Positions 1 through 12,439 are shown, counted from the stretch's first letter. The stretch is 64,000 bases of DNA from Salticus scenicus (GCA_963930645.1 OZ005662.1:81601902-81665901), one strand, 5' to 3'. The notes: a model not told the origin generated them from the letters alone. Numbers and translations are program-made.

Positions 1-429
1 CTATAATATTACTATTAGTAATCCCCCCCCCCCCATTGCATAGTGTTTTTATTTATTATTAGGACTTTTCTTTTTCTTTCTTCTTCTTTGAGGGAAGAGG
101 TGTTTCATAAAATATGGTTTACAGCTTTTAATTAATCATTTTTTCTTTCTTTCTTTCATTTTTCGTCTGTGTATGGGTGTATTTGCGTGCGGGTGAGTGA
201 CTATGATATGCATAAATATATTAGATAAAATTTATAATTAAAGGAAGAACCACTGGATCTGCTCATCTTTAAATCCTTAAGGTGCTTGAAATTTGTATTT
301 TATTTAATTTCAGATTTATAAAAAGTATTAAAATTGGGCTGTTTGAGGAAAAACAAACTAAGGGATTTATTCATTTGAATTATCGTAGTTTTAACACATT
401 TAACACAGCATGTTTATTTATATTGACTA
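1..429. other. AT-rich stretch, nothing recognised
   Basis: No gene or clear repeat is seen. A run of twelve C bases lies at 23-34, and pyrimidine-rich patches lie at about 68-95 and 140-165. Confidence 0.5.
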
Positions 430-1240
430 ATTTGACGAATTCTTGACTAATTAAGTAAAAAATTATTACATAAATGCTATAGTGGAAGAATCAGGGGGAA
501 AAAAATTCGACAATCGAGTGTCAACATTCTGCTACTATAAAAAAATATAATAAACATTCCAGTAGAAAATAATGCTAAAAAAAAGGCGGGAATGTCCCAT
601 CTATAAACATAATTTGAATATGAGCGGGTATCACAAATCATGTACAGGGTGGCTGCCGGCACACACACATATATGTATATATATTATTCAATTACTATAA
701 GTGTATGCTAATTTTTTACTAAAATAAACTTGCAAACTTACTATTAAAAATTCGAAGAAAAAAATTCTAGTAGAAGAATCAGAGAAAAAATATGGCCTGC
801 ATACTTGCCACCCATCTCATTAATAAATTTACAGTTGTTAACGCCACTTGAAAAACGCCCCTTTTCTGACAGCGCTTTATTTTTAGAGTAATTCTCTTCA
901 AATGTCATTATGATTAAATAAGAACGGAATTACTCTAAAAAACGACTGGTGTGAAAAAACAGTCGGGCACTAAAAATTGTACGGTTCATAATGAGATGGT
1001 TGGCAAGTATGTGGTCTGTCACCGCCCTGCTATACACAATTTAAATTTCTAATAATGTTGGACATAAAAGGTTTAATCTACCTTTTTTATTTAATTATTT
1101 ATTTATATTTGTGTCTTTCCTAAAGATCTGCACAAAGCATTGATATTTCATAGAATCAAAGCATGAAATGCACATTATTCTCGTCTGTATAAATTTTAAG
1201 AATATGAATCTACGCTGCGGATTTACTATGGTAATAAATT
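430..1240. repeat. Dispersed repeat family K, copy 1, interrupted by MITE A
   Basis: The stretch shares ordered blocks with 21830-22420 and, for its first part, with 39655-39960. Shared pieces include TTAAGTAAAAAATTATTA, AGAATCAGGGGGAAAA, CATAAAATGCACAT-like and AAATTTTAAGAAT. The class is unknown. The copy at 21830-22420 lacks the MITE at 800-1011 and so serves as its empty site. Confidence 0.5.
800..1011. mobile_element. MITE A, copy 1
   Basis: The ends are inverted repeats beginning CATACTTGCCA and ending TGGCAAGTATG, continuing inward through CATCTCATTA / TAATGAGATGG. Inside is the shared core, with TTTTTAGAGTAATTCTCTTC facing GAATTACTCTAAAAA. Flanks are TGGCCTG and TGGTCTG, a 7-bp target duplication with one mismatch. 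No coding capacity. Confidence 0.8.
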
Positions 1241-1417
1241 AACTTAATAGCTGATACATACATTTGCTATAAATTTTCTTGAGAGAAATATGTAACTAAT
1301 TATAAGTACTAAAAGTTATAATTGAAATTTAAAACACCTTATATTTTGAATAAATTTAATAAAAAAATAACATTAATATTTTTCTATTTTGAATCAAATT
1401 AATTTATAAGTACGCCG

Positions 1418-1457
<40 letters not shown>

Positions 1458-1613
1458 CATATTTCCATGTAAATAATTATTTATATCAATGTTCATTTAT
1501 TTGCATTAAACAGGGGAAAAAAAGAAAAAAAAAACTAAATTTCCCTTTGTGTTCTGAAGAAAGGGTGGGGAGTACAACACATTTACTAATCGAAATATGA
1601 AAACACACTGTTA
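1241..1613. repeat. AT-rich stretch with (AT)n microsatellite
   Basis: An uninterrupted AT dinucleotide tract lies at about 1420-1454. Nothing else is recognised. Confidence 0.6.
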
Positions 1614-1617
1614 TTAA

Positions 1618-1926
1618 CACTTTCGTGACCGCATGCTTTTGCATTTTTGACAGTAAAGTTCGCCTGTGGGTGTTATTTTTCCAAGGTACAACATTTCAGA
1701 ACAAAATTTTCTGTATTCACATTTGTATTACTGATGAATATAGATTATAATGATACTTTTTTCTGTCCAAAGTATTTGTATCCATAGTATATTGAAAAAA
1801 AAAAAAAACATAAATATGGGTATATTTTTTGAGATATTAATAACATACAAATTGGGAGAAAAACGCCTACTGGTGGAGTTACAGATTTTCAAGTAACGCG
1901 AATCTACGTCAGCGGTTGCGAAAGTG
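1618..1926. mobile_element. piggyBac-like MITE C, copy 1
   Basis: The element is bounded by TTAA on both sides (1614-1617 and 1927-1930). Its ends are CACTTTCGTGACCGC and GCGGTTGCGAAAGTG. TTAA duplication is the hallmark of the piggyBac superfamily. It is about 310 bp, has no ORF, and five more copies lie in the window. Confidence 0.8.
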
Positions 1927-1930
1927 TTAA

Positions 1931-1956
1931 AAGGTTAAAAAATACCCAAGATTCTT

Positions 1957-1992
<36 letters not shown>

Positions 1993-2177
1993 TTAGTTTG
2001 TTATTTTTTAGATGACATAATGCTACACAAAAATGTAACATGGTTCAGAAAGCACTCATACGAAAATAATATAATAATTAAAAGCAGTCGATTGCATATT
2101 AATCTATACTGCTCTCCCTCCATCCCCCGTCCTCCTGCAAAAAAATCTTGATGATAAATAAATAAAAAATGAATTAA

Positions 2178-2211
<34 letters not shown>

Positions 2212-2633
2212 CATTGCGATAGGGAGGTGAGATAAAATTGCAAAAAAATTTCATAGTGTTATTATTATTATTATTATTATCGGTTTTTTTTCCCTAAAAG
2301 TTTTTATGTAAATTATATTTCAAATTCCAGGTTGTTTTTCACTTGATTAATTTTTATGTAATCTTGATTGTAAATAAAGCGAGCCTCTGAAGAGACAGAA
2401 ATAAATTAACATTATAGAAATTTCCCACTAATGAATTTTGCTTTTGTTTCTGATCGAATTTTACACTCGAATATCTGTTTTTCTCGTTTGATGTTGAAAT
2501 CAACGCACAGCTCGAATTAGCTTTAAGTTCCTCAGTATTCCTTTAAGCATTTAAAATATGTATGTAAGCATTATATACATGTAGATGTAATGAACTAATT
2601 GCTATTAGTTACCATAAAACTAACAAATCTTAA
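1931..2633. other. Homopolymer-rich stretch
   Basis: A-runs lie at about 1961-1989 and 2185-2210, and an ATT trinucleotide tract at about 2260-2281. No gene or transposon end is recognised. Confidence 0.5.
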
Positions 2634-2697
2634 CCCGCCAGTGCACGGGTGGGAAAAAGAGACAATTTTCGTTCAATATTTGAATGGTTTCAATGTA

Positions 2698-2836
2698 CAG
2701 GGATGGAACACGGGCGCAGATTTCACACCGGAATGTGTTTAAGAAATTTCTCTACCTATAATATCGTCGATTTAAGAGGTAGAAAATTTTCTTACATTGA
2801 TAGTGGTATGAATTCTGCGCCCGTGTTCCATCCCTG
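2698..2836. mobile_element. MITE F, copy 1
   Basis: A near-palindromic 139-bp element with ends CAGGGATGGAACACGGGCGC and its reverse complement. The flanks ATGTA(C) and ATGTA(A) are consistent with a short duplication but are less clean than in the other three F copies. It lies inside the piggyBac-like MITE at 2634-3239. Confidence 0.8.
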
Positions 2837-2978
2837 ATGTAACAACCACATAATAAAATCACACAGTAAAAAAAAAAAAAAAAAATCGAAGTATAAATTT
2901 TACGTTTCTTATAATTATTTTTTTTTTCACATAATATATAAAATGTTTCTTTTACATTGTATTCTAGTAAATAAACTG

Positions 2979-3201
2979 CATACTTGCCAAACCATCTCAT
3001 TATGAGTCGTAACAGTTTTAGTACCCGCCTCTTCTTCACACTAGTCTTTTTTTTTTTTTTTAGAATAATTTTTTTATTCTTATTTAATCTTACCTACATT
3101 TAGAGAAATTTATTCTAAAAATAAAGTGGTGTGGAAAAAGGGGCGTGTTTTAAATGGGTGTAACAATGTTACGATTATTAATGAGATGGTTGGCAAGTAT
3201 G
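2979..3201. mobile_element. MITE A, copy 2
   Basis: Ends CATACTTGCCAAACCATCTC and GAGATGGTTGGCAAGTATG, with AAACTG directly repeated on both sides. The inner core shows the AGTGGTGTGGAAAAAGGGGC motif. It is nested in the piggyBac-like MITE. Confidence 0.8.
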
Positions 3202-3243
3202 AAACTGGGTCTCACAGACCCAACACGTGCACTGGCGGGTTAA

Positions 3244-4267
3244 GAAACAACGAAACAAACTTTGGCGTAGGAGGAGCAAACTACAAAACAAACGAACTAT
3301 AAGAACAGTGTACGTCCTACGACTGTGGTACTTAATCACCCTACCGCCCACTTGTGTGCATTTCAGATATTATGCGGGACGGTGAATCTAATTTTAAATT
3401 TATTGACTGTTTTAAAACATTTAAATGGATACTATAACAAACATTGCGTAATTGTGTGGAAGAATGTATTTAGTTTCGTGTAATCAGCGTCTTCGAAAAT
3501 AATGTTTACCAAAGGAAAAAAAAAAAAAAGGCAGCTGATATATATATTTCCTTTTCTTTTTCTCAGGTATGCTTTGTTTAAGAAAAAAAAGAAAAAAAGA
3601 AAAAAAAGCAGTTCGCATAGATTACACTTTTTATTTATATTTACCCATCATATCGTTTAAACCTAAATGTAAAAAACACTTTTTTTTTTTTTTTTTTTTT
3701 TTTTTTCTTGTGAATGACAGAGTTAAAAAAAAAAAAAAAAAAAACTGGAAAATTATTTTAACAGCTTTTACTTTATTTGAAGGAAAAGTTTTACAATAGA
3801 ATGCTTTTGTGTAGCAATGTATATTCTTAAAAACAGCAAAGTTGGGAGAAATATACTTAATATTTTGCTCTCAGAAAAGCTTCTTTACAGCTTTATATTA
3901 TTTACTTAATTTAATTTATGAATTTTTTTTTTTTTTTTTTTTTTTGTGTGTGTAGTTCTGTAAAGCGTCTAAAATTTGCGTACACATCATACCAAAAATA
4001 TTTGCACAACGCTAATATCTTACATTAACAATTTTTCATAAATATGTTTAAAAAAATTATAATTTGTTCAAAAAAAAAAAAAAAAAAAAAAAAAAATCGC
4101 AGAAGTAAAGAAAAGAAAGAAAGAAGAACAATTTAATATCCAAATCTTAAGTCTACTTTTCACAATTACAGGAAGACTATACATTAAATTCAATAGGTTA
4201 TAAGTGTGCCAATCTTTGCTTATAAGTCTTTTTTAAGAAAAAGTACATTATTTTCTACTTCAGTGTA
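3244..4267. other. Homopolymer-rich stretch without genes
   Basis: Long T or A runs lie at about 3680-3706, 3726-3744, 3921-3943 and 4071-4096. The open frame at 3569-3799 is lysine and phenylalanine runs read from these tracts. Nothing else is recognised. Confidence 0.5.
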
Positions 4268-4490
4268 TATTAGCCGACAGGCGCTACCTAGTCCACCAGA
4301 GGCTGAGCGTTTCTGTGCACAAAGATGATAGACCTGAGGTGGTGGGATGGATACCAGGTCACGCTCGTCGTCCTAGCCTTGCGGACTTTTCCATGGTTTT
4401 CTCCGAAACTTGCGAAGCTACGATTTCTCCGAAACTTGCGTGGTTTTAGTATCCTTTTTCAAGAAACCATCCCATACTGTAATCATTAAA
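4268..4490. repeat. GC-richer SINE-like remnant
   Basis: This is a compositional island in AT-rich DNA. It contains a direct repeat of TTTCTCCGAAACTTGCG about 26 bp apart, and a TTTCCATGGTTTTCTCC motif of the kind seen in the conserved bodies of some arthropod SINEs. No Pol III boxes were confirmed, so the class is inference. Confidence 0.3.
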
Positions 4491-5204
4491 AAAAAAAAAA
4501 AAAATGTATAAATGTTTTTTGACCAATAAAACAATGGCCTTCGTCAGCTCGTTTTCGAATTACAAATTCTGAAAGTTCTCAAATAATCGATGCAACCGCG
4601 CCTAAATGGAAAATACCACGCCTTACTGAAATAATGAATGAAATAAAAAACAAGCAGATATCGAAAGAGCATAGACAAATATGTTCTTTCATGCAATAAT
4701 CAGTTGCCTATTTCAGGCTTTAAGATATATCCATTCGAGATATAATGTTAAAAAATTCACTAAAATAGAATCTAAAAATTGATAAAACTCATGGTTCTTG
4801 CAGGTTTGAACGGAACTTCTCCCACTTCTTTCTCGGTAGTATTTTTTTACTGAAACTTAAATATAGATTTCTCGTGAACGGGTTTACGAGGGCTAACAGT
4901 TTATGCGTCAAAATTCACGTTAAATTATGCTCTCTCGAATGAATATAATTTAATTAATTTCTATTATTACACTATTGGGGTGGTTAGAAACCCCGGGGTA
5001 CTCCCCCTTAGGCCAAGGATCCTAATGCAGTCAATTAACCTTAATCCGCACAACCCAACCCAGGCGTTACCACATTGCCATATGTCCAATTTACTTTAAA
5101 ATGTCTTTTTATTTATTTATTTTTGTGTGTGTTTGTGTGTGCTTGTGCGTGCACACACGCGAGTTCTTATGTGAAACAAATATTTTTATTTATTTATTTA
5201 TATA
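4491..5204. other. Unclassified stretch with TG microsatellite
   Basis: The subsegment 4975-5065 is GC-richer and unrecognised. A TG-rich simple tract lies at about 5124-5160 and TTTA repeats run up to the Tigger insertion. No gene. Confidence 0.4.
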
Positions 5205-7405
5205 CAGTCAAACCCCGATTTAGTGCCATCGTCGGTACGCATAATAATATGGCGTTATAAAGGATTTGGCGCTATATCGAATTATAATCTTGAATGTATA
5301 TAAATGAAATAAAATTAAATATCTACTTACCTCATATTACAAGCATGAGAAAAATTGAATATAATAGCACTGGATATGTGATAACTAGTATTTTATTTCG
5401 ATCTACGTAATTATTATATTTATGCAGGAGAAAAATATTTTAAAATACTAGTTTGGTTTTTTTTTGTTACGGAAATGTTCTCAATGTCTTTTTCTAAAGT
5501 TAAAAGATTATCAATCATCTTTTTATCGTTTGAATTTTTTTCTAGATAAATCCTTAGTTTGTTAATGCAGTCTTTTGCTTCGTCATATTTAATTTCTTTT
5601 TCTTCAATTTCAAACTCCTCGTCAGATGAATCCGAATCTGGGTCGTTATTTGTTATTAGTCCAGCAATTTCCTCTTGACTCATTTCTTCAAATACTGGAA
5701 TATCTTTGTCTATATTAATATATTCAGTTGCAGTGAGTCGATGCTGGGTGCAAGTTAAATTGTTTATATCCTCCTGTAAATCTTTCATTTCTGCAGTCTT
5801 TAGTTCGTCAATAGATTTTTCACTATTTTTTAAGCCAGTATGACTCCAGCAGTTAACTATAGTCTCCGTAGAAACTTCATCCCACGCTCGTTTCATCATC
5901 CGAATTGCATCTTTTAGGGAAAGAGCAGAAAAATCCTTTTTACCGATACAGTCAATAACGTGTCTGATATGATATTTCCGGTAATGCGCTTTGAAAGAAT
6001 TTATAATTCCGGCATCTAAAGGTTGCAAAACACCAGTGCAATCCGGAGGTAAAAATTCAATTCGGATATTGCTGACTGGAGTTACTTTATGACAAGGTGC
6101 ATTATCTAATATCAATAATACCTGACGCTTTTTCTTCCTCATTTCAGCATTAAAATTCAATAACCAGTTTTGAAATAGAATTGCAGTCATCCAGGCTTTA
6201 TTATTATTCACATAATCCACATATAAAGCAGGATTGAAATTTTTAAAGCATCTTGGCTTAGCGGACTTTCCAATAACAGTTAATGGTCTTTTGTCAGATC
6301 CATCAGCATTCGTGCAAAACACAAGCGAAACACGATCTTTAATTTTCTTACAGCCCTTAACAGATCCATTAGATATTGTTTTGTCGGGTTGCAAACGATA
6401 AAATAAGCCGCTTTCATCCATATTATAGACATGATCAGGTTCATATTCTGAAATAATAGCATTTAATTTTTCCCGACCTCTTACCACAAGATCTTCGTCG
6501 ATATTAGCTGTTTCACCACATCGTATATACTGAGAGAGTCCACGTCGTTTCTTAAACCTATTAAGCCAGCCATTACTGTATTCAAAGTCTGTTATATTCA
6601 TTTGTTTACCAAAAATTTTTGCATATTCCTTGATAACGTCTCCAGTTATAGTAGCATTTTTCGCACTCATCTGCAATATCCACATATAAAGAGCATCTTC
6701 TAACTTTTCATGTTTAAGCTGATTTCAGTTTTTTCATATTTGACTGAGGATTGTTAACATTAAACCATTTTTCCTGCTGACATAATATGTCGCCAATACA
6801 ACGTCTACTAATAGTCTTTTTCCATAAGATAGTAAAGTGACTAGATATGCTCTGTTGAGATGCATTTGGATCCATCTCTTTATATTCACAAATTTGCCGT
6901 TTTTCAGAAACTGAAAGAACAACTCTTTTTGACATTTTGAAGTCAAAGAATAAAAAGTCCGAAAGTTTTCGTCAAGATAACAGTTTGAGTAGATACGCAT
7001 TAAATTAGAACCTTTGTCTTGTCTCTCGATGAAAATTGAACTTCTCCTCATTTCAACCTATCACAGCGTTTGCATGACGTAATCGGCGACGGGGAGGGCG
7101 GCACAGAAAGATTTCTCCTCTATTTTATCCATTAGTTTTATCAGCCCATTCATGATACAATGAGTTGGAATGCGTCAGAAGAGCGGCAATAAGTATAATG
7201 CTTGATAAAGAAAAAAAAAAAAAAATGCGAATTTTAACAAAGAGTTATAATTTTTTTGGAGAATGTAGGTTGGCGCTACATCGAATTGGCGTTACAACGG
7301 ATACTTTACATTGTAGTTCCTATTCAGAAAATTTGTTCCCCCATACAGGTGGCGGTTAAACGGGTTTGGCGGTATTCCTGGGGGCGTTATATCGGAGTTT
7401 GACTA
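5205..7405 (-). mobile_element. Tigger/pogo DNA transposon, near complete
   Basis: A 2.2 kb element with terminal inverted repeats CAGTCAAACCCCGATTTAG (left) and ATCGGAGTTTGACTA (right, reading outward), flanked by TA at 5203-5204 and 7406-7407. Each end also carries inner repeats of the type GGCGCTATATCGAATT, probably transposase binding sites. The single gene inside is a DDE_1 transposase on the minus strand. Both ends and the target duplication are preserved, but the gene is frameshifted, so the copy is probably inactive unless helped in trans. Confidence 0.9.
5420..6935 (-). pseudogene. Tigger/pogo transposase, frameshifted
   Basis: Cut-and-paste transposase of the Tigger (CENP-B/pogo) family. 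The N-terminal piece (6935-6714) begins MSKRVVLSVSEK and holds a psq-type helix-turn-helix. The reading then moves to another frame around 6720-6735, where KHEKLEDALYMW leads into the 421-residue block starting at 6685. That block has a CENP-B-type DNA-binding domain (about residues 1-55) and the DDE_1 catalytic core. Apparent catalytic aspartates are D90 in NMDESG, D194 in ILDNAPCH and D224 in PLDAGI. An acidic C-terminal tail ends in SILKYFSPA. Joined length would be about 500 residues, normal for the family. The only clear lesion is a one-base indel, so decay is recent or this is a sequencing error. Confidence 0.9.
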
Positions 7406-7672
7406 TATTTATTAATAGAAGAGAGGCAGCTGTTTTGTGAAATGTTTATTGTGAAGAAGTACGCTGACTTAATGTAAGGGGATATCGGTTGACAGATGAC
7501 GCTGCTATGCTTCAATTTTCACCCTTTAAAGGGAGAAATATATTAAATTTTCTATTGTATATGAGAGCGCCAAACTTTATTTGCAAGATGCTTATTGAGA
7601 AAAAAGGTATGTTAAATCGACTTTTATGCATAAGGATCAATATATACTGATTTATCAATCTTAAAACCAATT

Positions 7673-7854
7673 CAGAGCTGTCAACCAAATCCGAATGATT
7701 GTTAGTACCGCCTCTCTTCCCACACCACTTTATTTTTAGAATAATCCTCTTCAAATATGTTTATGATGAATGAAGACGAAAAGTACTTTAAAAAATAATT
7801 GGTGTAGAAAAAGGGGCGGTGCTAACAATCGTCAGGATGAGGTTGGTAGCTCTG
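7673..7854. mobile_element. MITE E, copy 1 (unit 1)
   Basis: Ends CAGAGCTGTCAACC and GGTTGGTAGCTCTG, with inner GTTAGTACCGCC and the shared core around TTTTTAGAATAATCCTC. Unit 2 has the orthologous copy at 15008-15189, so the insertion predates the duplication. Confidence 0.8.
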
Positions 7855-7871
7855 CTAATGGTATTCTAAAG

Positions 7872-8063
7872 CATAGCTGAAAATATTTTAATTTATTCCG
7901 CAGTACATTTAGCCCTGCCTTTATTTCGCACCACTTAATATATACAAATTTTTCTCTAATACATAACCTCGCTCTATTAAGAAAAAAATACTTTACAAAA
8001 TAAGTGGTACGAAATAAAGGCGGGGCTAAACGTACTCCAGTATAAAGTAAAATATTGGCAACT
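7872..8063. mobile_element. MITE B, copy 1 (unit 1)
   Basis: Left arm CATAGCTG...TTTATTCCGCAGTAC...TTTATTTCGCACCAC and matching right arm GTGGTACGAAATAAAGGCGG. Its partner in unit 2 lies at 15207-15388. Confidence 0.75.
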
Positions 8064-8405
8064 AAAGTGGTAATGACTGCTAATGAAATAATTCTTTTTA
8101 GATTACACCAATTTCAATTATTAGTAATCTTTTTTTATATAAACATTTTTATACAACTTTCTTATTCTGTAGGAAAACTGGGTAACTCCCTTTAAAAAGC
8201 GGATGATCGGCTTTTAGTAGATTTCCGCACCAATTGAAGCATATGATTAGATATTTTCATTGAACTTAATTTTACTAGGGCTTCTTTCAGAAATCGGCTC
8301 TGTACGAAACGAGCGAGTTCATTATACGTGCAGGTGGTAACGAAGAAAATGAGGACTGGAGGTGGGGGAGTTGCAGCTCGTTACTGTTTTGATTAGGACT
8401 AACAC

Positions 8406-8530
8406 TTGTTATATATTATTATTTCGTTATATTATTATCGTTATCTTGTTATATATTATTACACTTGTTATATTCTCATTTAGTCATATTTTTCTCGTTA
8501 TCTTGTCTTATAATATTACACTTGTTAACA
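8406..8530. repeat. Short degenerate AT tandem repeat (unit 1)
   Basis: Repeats of a TTGTTATATTATTATTTCG-like motif. The same tract is longer in unit 2 (15729-15955), so copy number changed after the duplication. Confidence 0.6.
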
Positions 8531-8533
8531 TTT

Positions 8534-11067
8534 CTTAAGTACATATTTTAAAGATAATTATTATTTCAATTAAAATATTTTTGGTTACTAATTATAATTG
8601 GTACTAAGCATTATTTTTTAAACCTTTTCATTTTTTTTTTTTTTTTTGGTTAAATTTTTGATCTTAGTTAATTAAAACTAAAAGTGCTTTAAATAAGCAT
8701 ATATCACAAGTTTCCTTTCTAAATTTCATTATTAATACAAACAGTTAACCCCAAATTCCTGTTTGCATTTCAGTGCGTCTGCTAGCTTATATATTGATCT
8801 TGGAATGTAATACTTTATTATTTAAAGTACTTCCAAACTCTGAATCAGTGTAAGTGGACGATTAATAAGAATTTAGGAACATTTTAAACTTATTATAATA
8901 TAAAATAGTAAGCCAGGCTGCAGCTAGAAAAAGACTTTGGAGGGGATTGAAGCTTCAGTACAGAATATCGAGTATTAAAAATGATATATAACTCAAAATT
9001 TTCACAAATCAGCTAAAATCCCCCTCCTTTCCCTGCCTTGCTCCTTATATTAAAATTACCTGTGCGTATGCGAGTCAGTTTGTTTTGTCATATTTTTGTA
9101 TAGAAAGGGGGACTGAGATCAACTAAATTTTGTATAAATGTGTTTCATTACAAAATCTGATTGGGTACTTTTTTAAAGATTCACAATCCAGCAAGTTTAT
9201 TTCATGGATCTGTAATAAACTGTCTAATTACGTCTAAAACATTTAACCAAAGTAGAAACAATTACAAAAAAGTAATTCAAATTATTATAACAAATTTATA
9301 GAATGTAAGAATAATGTATATATTAATAGATTCAAATCAAATAAATTTACAAATATTTATTATATATTTTTTTACTTATTACAGATTCTTTATTTATGAT
9401 TATGAATTGCGTAAAGGACAAGGCCATACCCAAGGGGCGGGGAAGGGAACATCTTCGAAATTCTATAGCTATTCTTCATTTTTAACACTCCTCATTATGT
9501 TCTAAAGTCTGAACCCTCCTCTGATATTTTTTTCTGGCTATGGCCTAGGTGAGAGAAGAAAATCTTGAATAGTTTAGTCCTGTCGATTTCAAAAAACATT
9601 CTTTTACTTTCATTTTCACATGTAAATATATATTGCCTCACAACCATTATGTCATTTCCCACAAGTTTGATAAAATTCTAAGATTCGATAAATTATTAAT
9701 AATTTATCAAATCGTAATCTTTAATAATTATCATTTTAAGATTTGATAAAATCTTAAAATGATGCCAATTTCACAATGTTTTTTCATATTCATTTTCTAC
9801 ATGTGAAAATATATATTGTCTTTACCATGACATCACTTTCCACAGATTTTGGAAAACATAATATTATTCAAAATCAGGTTTCATATACAAAGAAACTTAT
9901 TTGTTTGTGCTTCATAGCTGCCATGCTGTTTGGTAAAAGGCAAGAAATAAGAATAGTGCTATCTCGGGACTAAACCATTCAAGATTTTCTTCACTCACCT
10001 AGGCCACAGCCAGAAAAAAATTTCAGAGGAGGGTTCAGACTTCAGAACATAATAAGGAGTTTTAAAAATGAAGAATAACTCTATAATTTTCGACAATCTA
10101 TAGAATTTCGGAGGTCCCCCCCCTCCCCTTCGGTATGGCCTTGTCCTTTACACAATTCATAAATAAAAATCTGTAATAATTTAAAAAATATATATAATAA
10201 ATATTTGTAAATTTATTTGGTTTGAATCTATTAATATATACATTCCAATTGTTACATTCTATAAATTTGTTATAATAATTTTAATTACTTTTTGCAATTG
10301 CTTCTACTTTAGTTAAATGTTTTAGACATAATTAGACAGTTTATTACAGATCCATGAAATAAACTTGCTAGATTGTGAAATATCAGTCCTCAAACGGAAA
10401 AACACCGAATCAGATTTTTAATGATACTAACGTATACAAAATTTAGTTGATATCAGTCCTCCTTTCTATACAAAAATATGATAAAACAAACTGACTCGCA
10501 TACACACAGGTAATTTTAATATAAGTAGAAAGGCTACAGCCAGGGAAAAGAGGGGGTTTGAAGATTTGTGAAAAATTTGAGTTATATATCATTTTTAATA
10601 CTCGATATTCTGTACTGAAGCTTCAATCCCCTTCAAAATAATTTTCTAACTCCAGCTTGGCTTACTAGTTTATATTGTAATAAGTTTAAAATGTTCCTAA
10701 ATTCTTATTAATCTGGTGTTCACTTACACTGATTCAGAGTTTTGAAATAACTATGCTTTAAATAATAAAGTATTAATTTCCAAGATCAATATATGAACTA
10801 GCAGACACATTGAAATGGAAACAGGAATTTCGGGTTAACTGTTTGTCTTAATAATGAAATTTAGAAAGGAAACTTGTGATATATGCTTATTTAAAGCACT
10901 TTTAGTTTTAATTAACTGAGATCAAAGATTTAACAAAAAAAAAAAAAAAAAAAAAAAAAAGAAGGAAAAATGAAAATGTTTAAAAAATTGTGCTTAGTAG
11001 CAATCATAATTAGTAACCAAAAATATTTTAAATGAATTAATAATTATCTTTAAAATATGTACTTAAG
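8534..11067. repeat. Large inverted repeat 1, unit 1
   Basis: The left arm (about 8534-9745) and right arm (about 9765-11067) are reverse complements with scattered differences. Outer ends read CTTAAGTACATATTTTAAAG on the left and the complement on the right. The centre holds AT-rich hairpins such as AAGATTTGATAAAATCTT. No coding region is seen. The arms carry diagnostic differences (GGACGATT in the left arm, ACACCAGATT in the right arm) that are kept in unit 2. Confidence 0.85.
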
Positions 11068-11759
11068 GGGAAAGAAAATTTCTGTATGCATATTCCTTAT
11101 TTATTTAAAAAAAATATTTTACATATTATATTAGAATAAAATAAACTTACTGTATATACTTATACTTTAAAAACACACGCGACATTTATTCATAAGTTTT
11201 TAAATATAAATATTATCAGGATCATTATTTCAAAGGAATATCCACAATATTTTATTAAAGTTTCAATAATAAATCAGTAAATCTTATAATTTTCTAAATA
11301 TTTACGTGATTATCAACGTTTGTTGCTGTCAAAAAAAAAAAAAAATAAATAAAAAATCGAAAGTGCAACAAACTATTACAAAGATTCAGAATTAAACAAG
11401 TTTTAGTTATATTATAAACGCAAATTAAGCGATCTCTCTTAGCACAGGCAGCACCGATTAAAAATTCTTAATCCACGAAATGCATACATCAACCGGATTT
11501 CCACATTCCACAATTTCCGAGCTCGCTTCGAAGACATGCAAGTCAATCCTTCATACAACCGCATGTGAAAAAAATAGACTAGTCTCACGCATGCCCAATG
11601 AGGCCTTATAGCATTCTTTCATCGAGATCCCATTTGGGAAAGAAACGCTAGTTTTAAATTTGATGTAAAAAATGCCTTCTGAAAACCAAAGCGTGTGCAT
11701 AAGCAGCACAGTCTCTATGGTAATGTGTTCACCCAGTTGTTGGTTGTTTGAGGTACAAT

Positions 11760-12044
11760 CAGGGCCTGATTAAGGGGGAAGCTCGCTCATACCGGAATAT
11801 TTTTACAATTATTTTTTACTTCATGTCATAGAAATTCCACGCTTTGACGAGTAAATATTTTTTATAAAAAATGAACGGTGTAAAACAATCCAATTTACTC
11901 ACCGTTATTAGACACCAGAATTATTTTAAAATAATTTTTAATGAAAATTTTCTGTTTATTATAGGAGGAAAGTATTTGCTAAAAAATAACGGTGTAAGTA
12001 TAAATAATGTGTGATGAGCGAGCTTCCCCCTTAATCAGGCCCTG
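11760..12044. mobile_element. hAT-like MITE, unit 1 only
   Basis: A 285-bp element with ends CAGGGCCTGATTAAGGGGGA and the reverse complement, flanked by a perfect 8-bp duplication GGTACAAT (11752-11759 and 12045-12052). Unit 2 has the empty site at about 19214 (CGTACAACGACGATC). An 8-bp duplication and CAGGG termini fit the hAT superfamily. Confidence 0.9.
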
Positions 12045-12291
12045 GGTACAATGACGATCAGACGTCGTATATTGTTTGATTACATTTCATGGAAGCCTCT
12101 GGGCAAGCGCTAATTCAACGAGTCCACTGTTAAAATTGGGGTGACAGTCATCCGTCTCAGAAAATAAATGATAACAGATAGCGAATTATTGGATGTTTTC
12201 CAAATCACAACCTGCTGGCCAAGCTGGCATCCCTCCAAGATTTTGGACGCGTCGTCGCTGGTAGTTTTAGGAAACGTGGCTGAACTGTATA

Positions 12292-12328
<37 letters not shown>

Positions 12329-12439
12329 CATAGATTGCTTTGCCTGCTTAAGTTCGCATGTAATTTTGGAAATCGAGCTTTTTCTAAAGTGTTCCGCGAC
12401 GTATGTGTTTGGCTAGACATTTTGATTTTGCTACTAATA

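Larger units (their letters stand above)
2634..3239. mobile_element. piggyBac-like MITE hosting two nested MITEs
   Basis: TTAA at 2630-2633 and 3240-3243 flanks inverted ends CCCGCCAGTGCACG and CGTGCACTGGCGGG. The body is split by a MITE F (2698-2836) and a MITE A (2979-3201). Removing both leaves an element of roughly 240 bp. The ends differ from families C and D, so this is a separate piggyBac-like family. Confidence 0.8.

Noticed and set aside
2752..3039. Minus-strand frame ending DGTRAQNSYHYQCK, also at 37108 and 51001
   Set aside because: The shared piece is the translated MITE F, present in all three places.
6734..7051. Minus-strand frame of 105 residues overlapping the transposase start
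   Set aside because: It is an out-of-frame shadow of the Tigger N-terminal segment.
12168..12416. Open frame partly conserved with 19340-19570
   Set aside because: The two lie in tandem duplicate units, so similarity is expected of any DNA. The frames run into T-runs and end differently, with no known domain.
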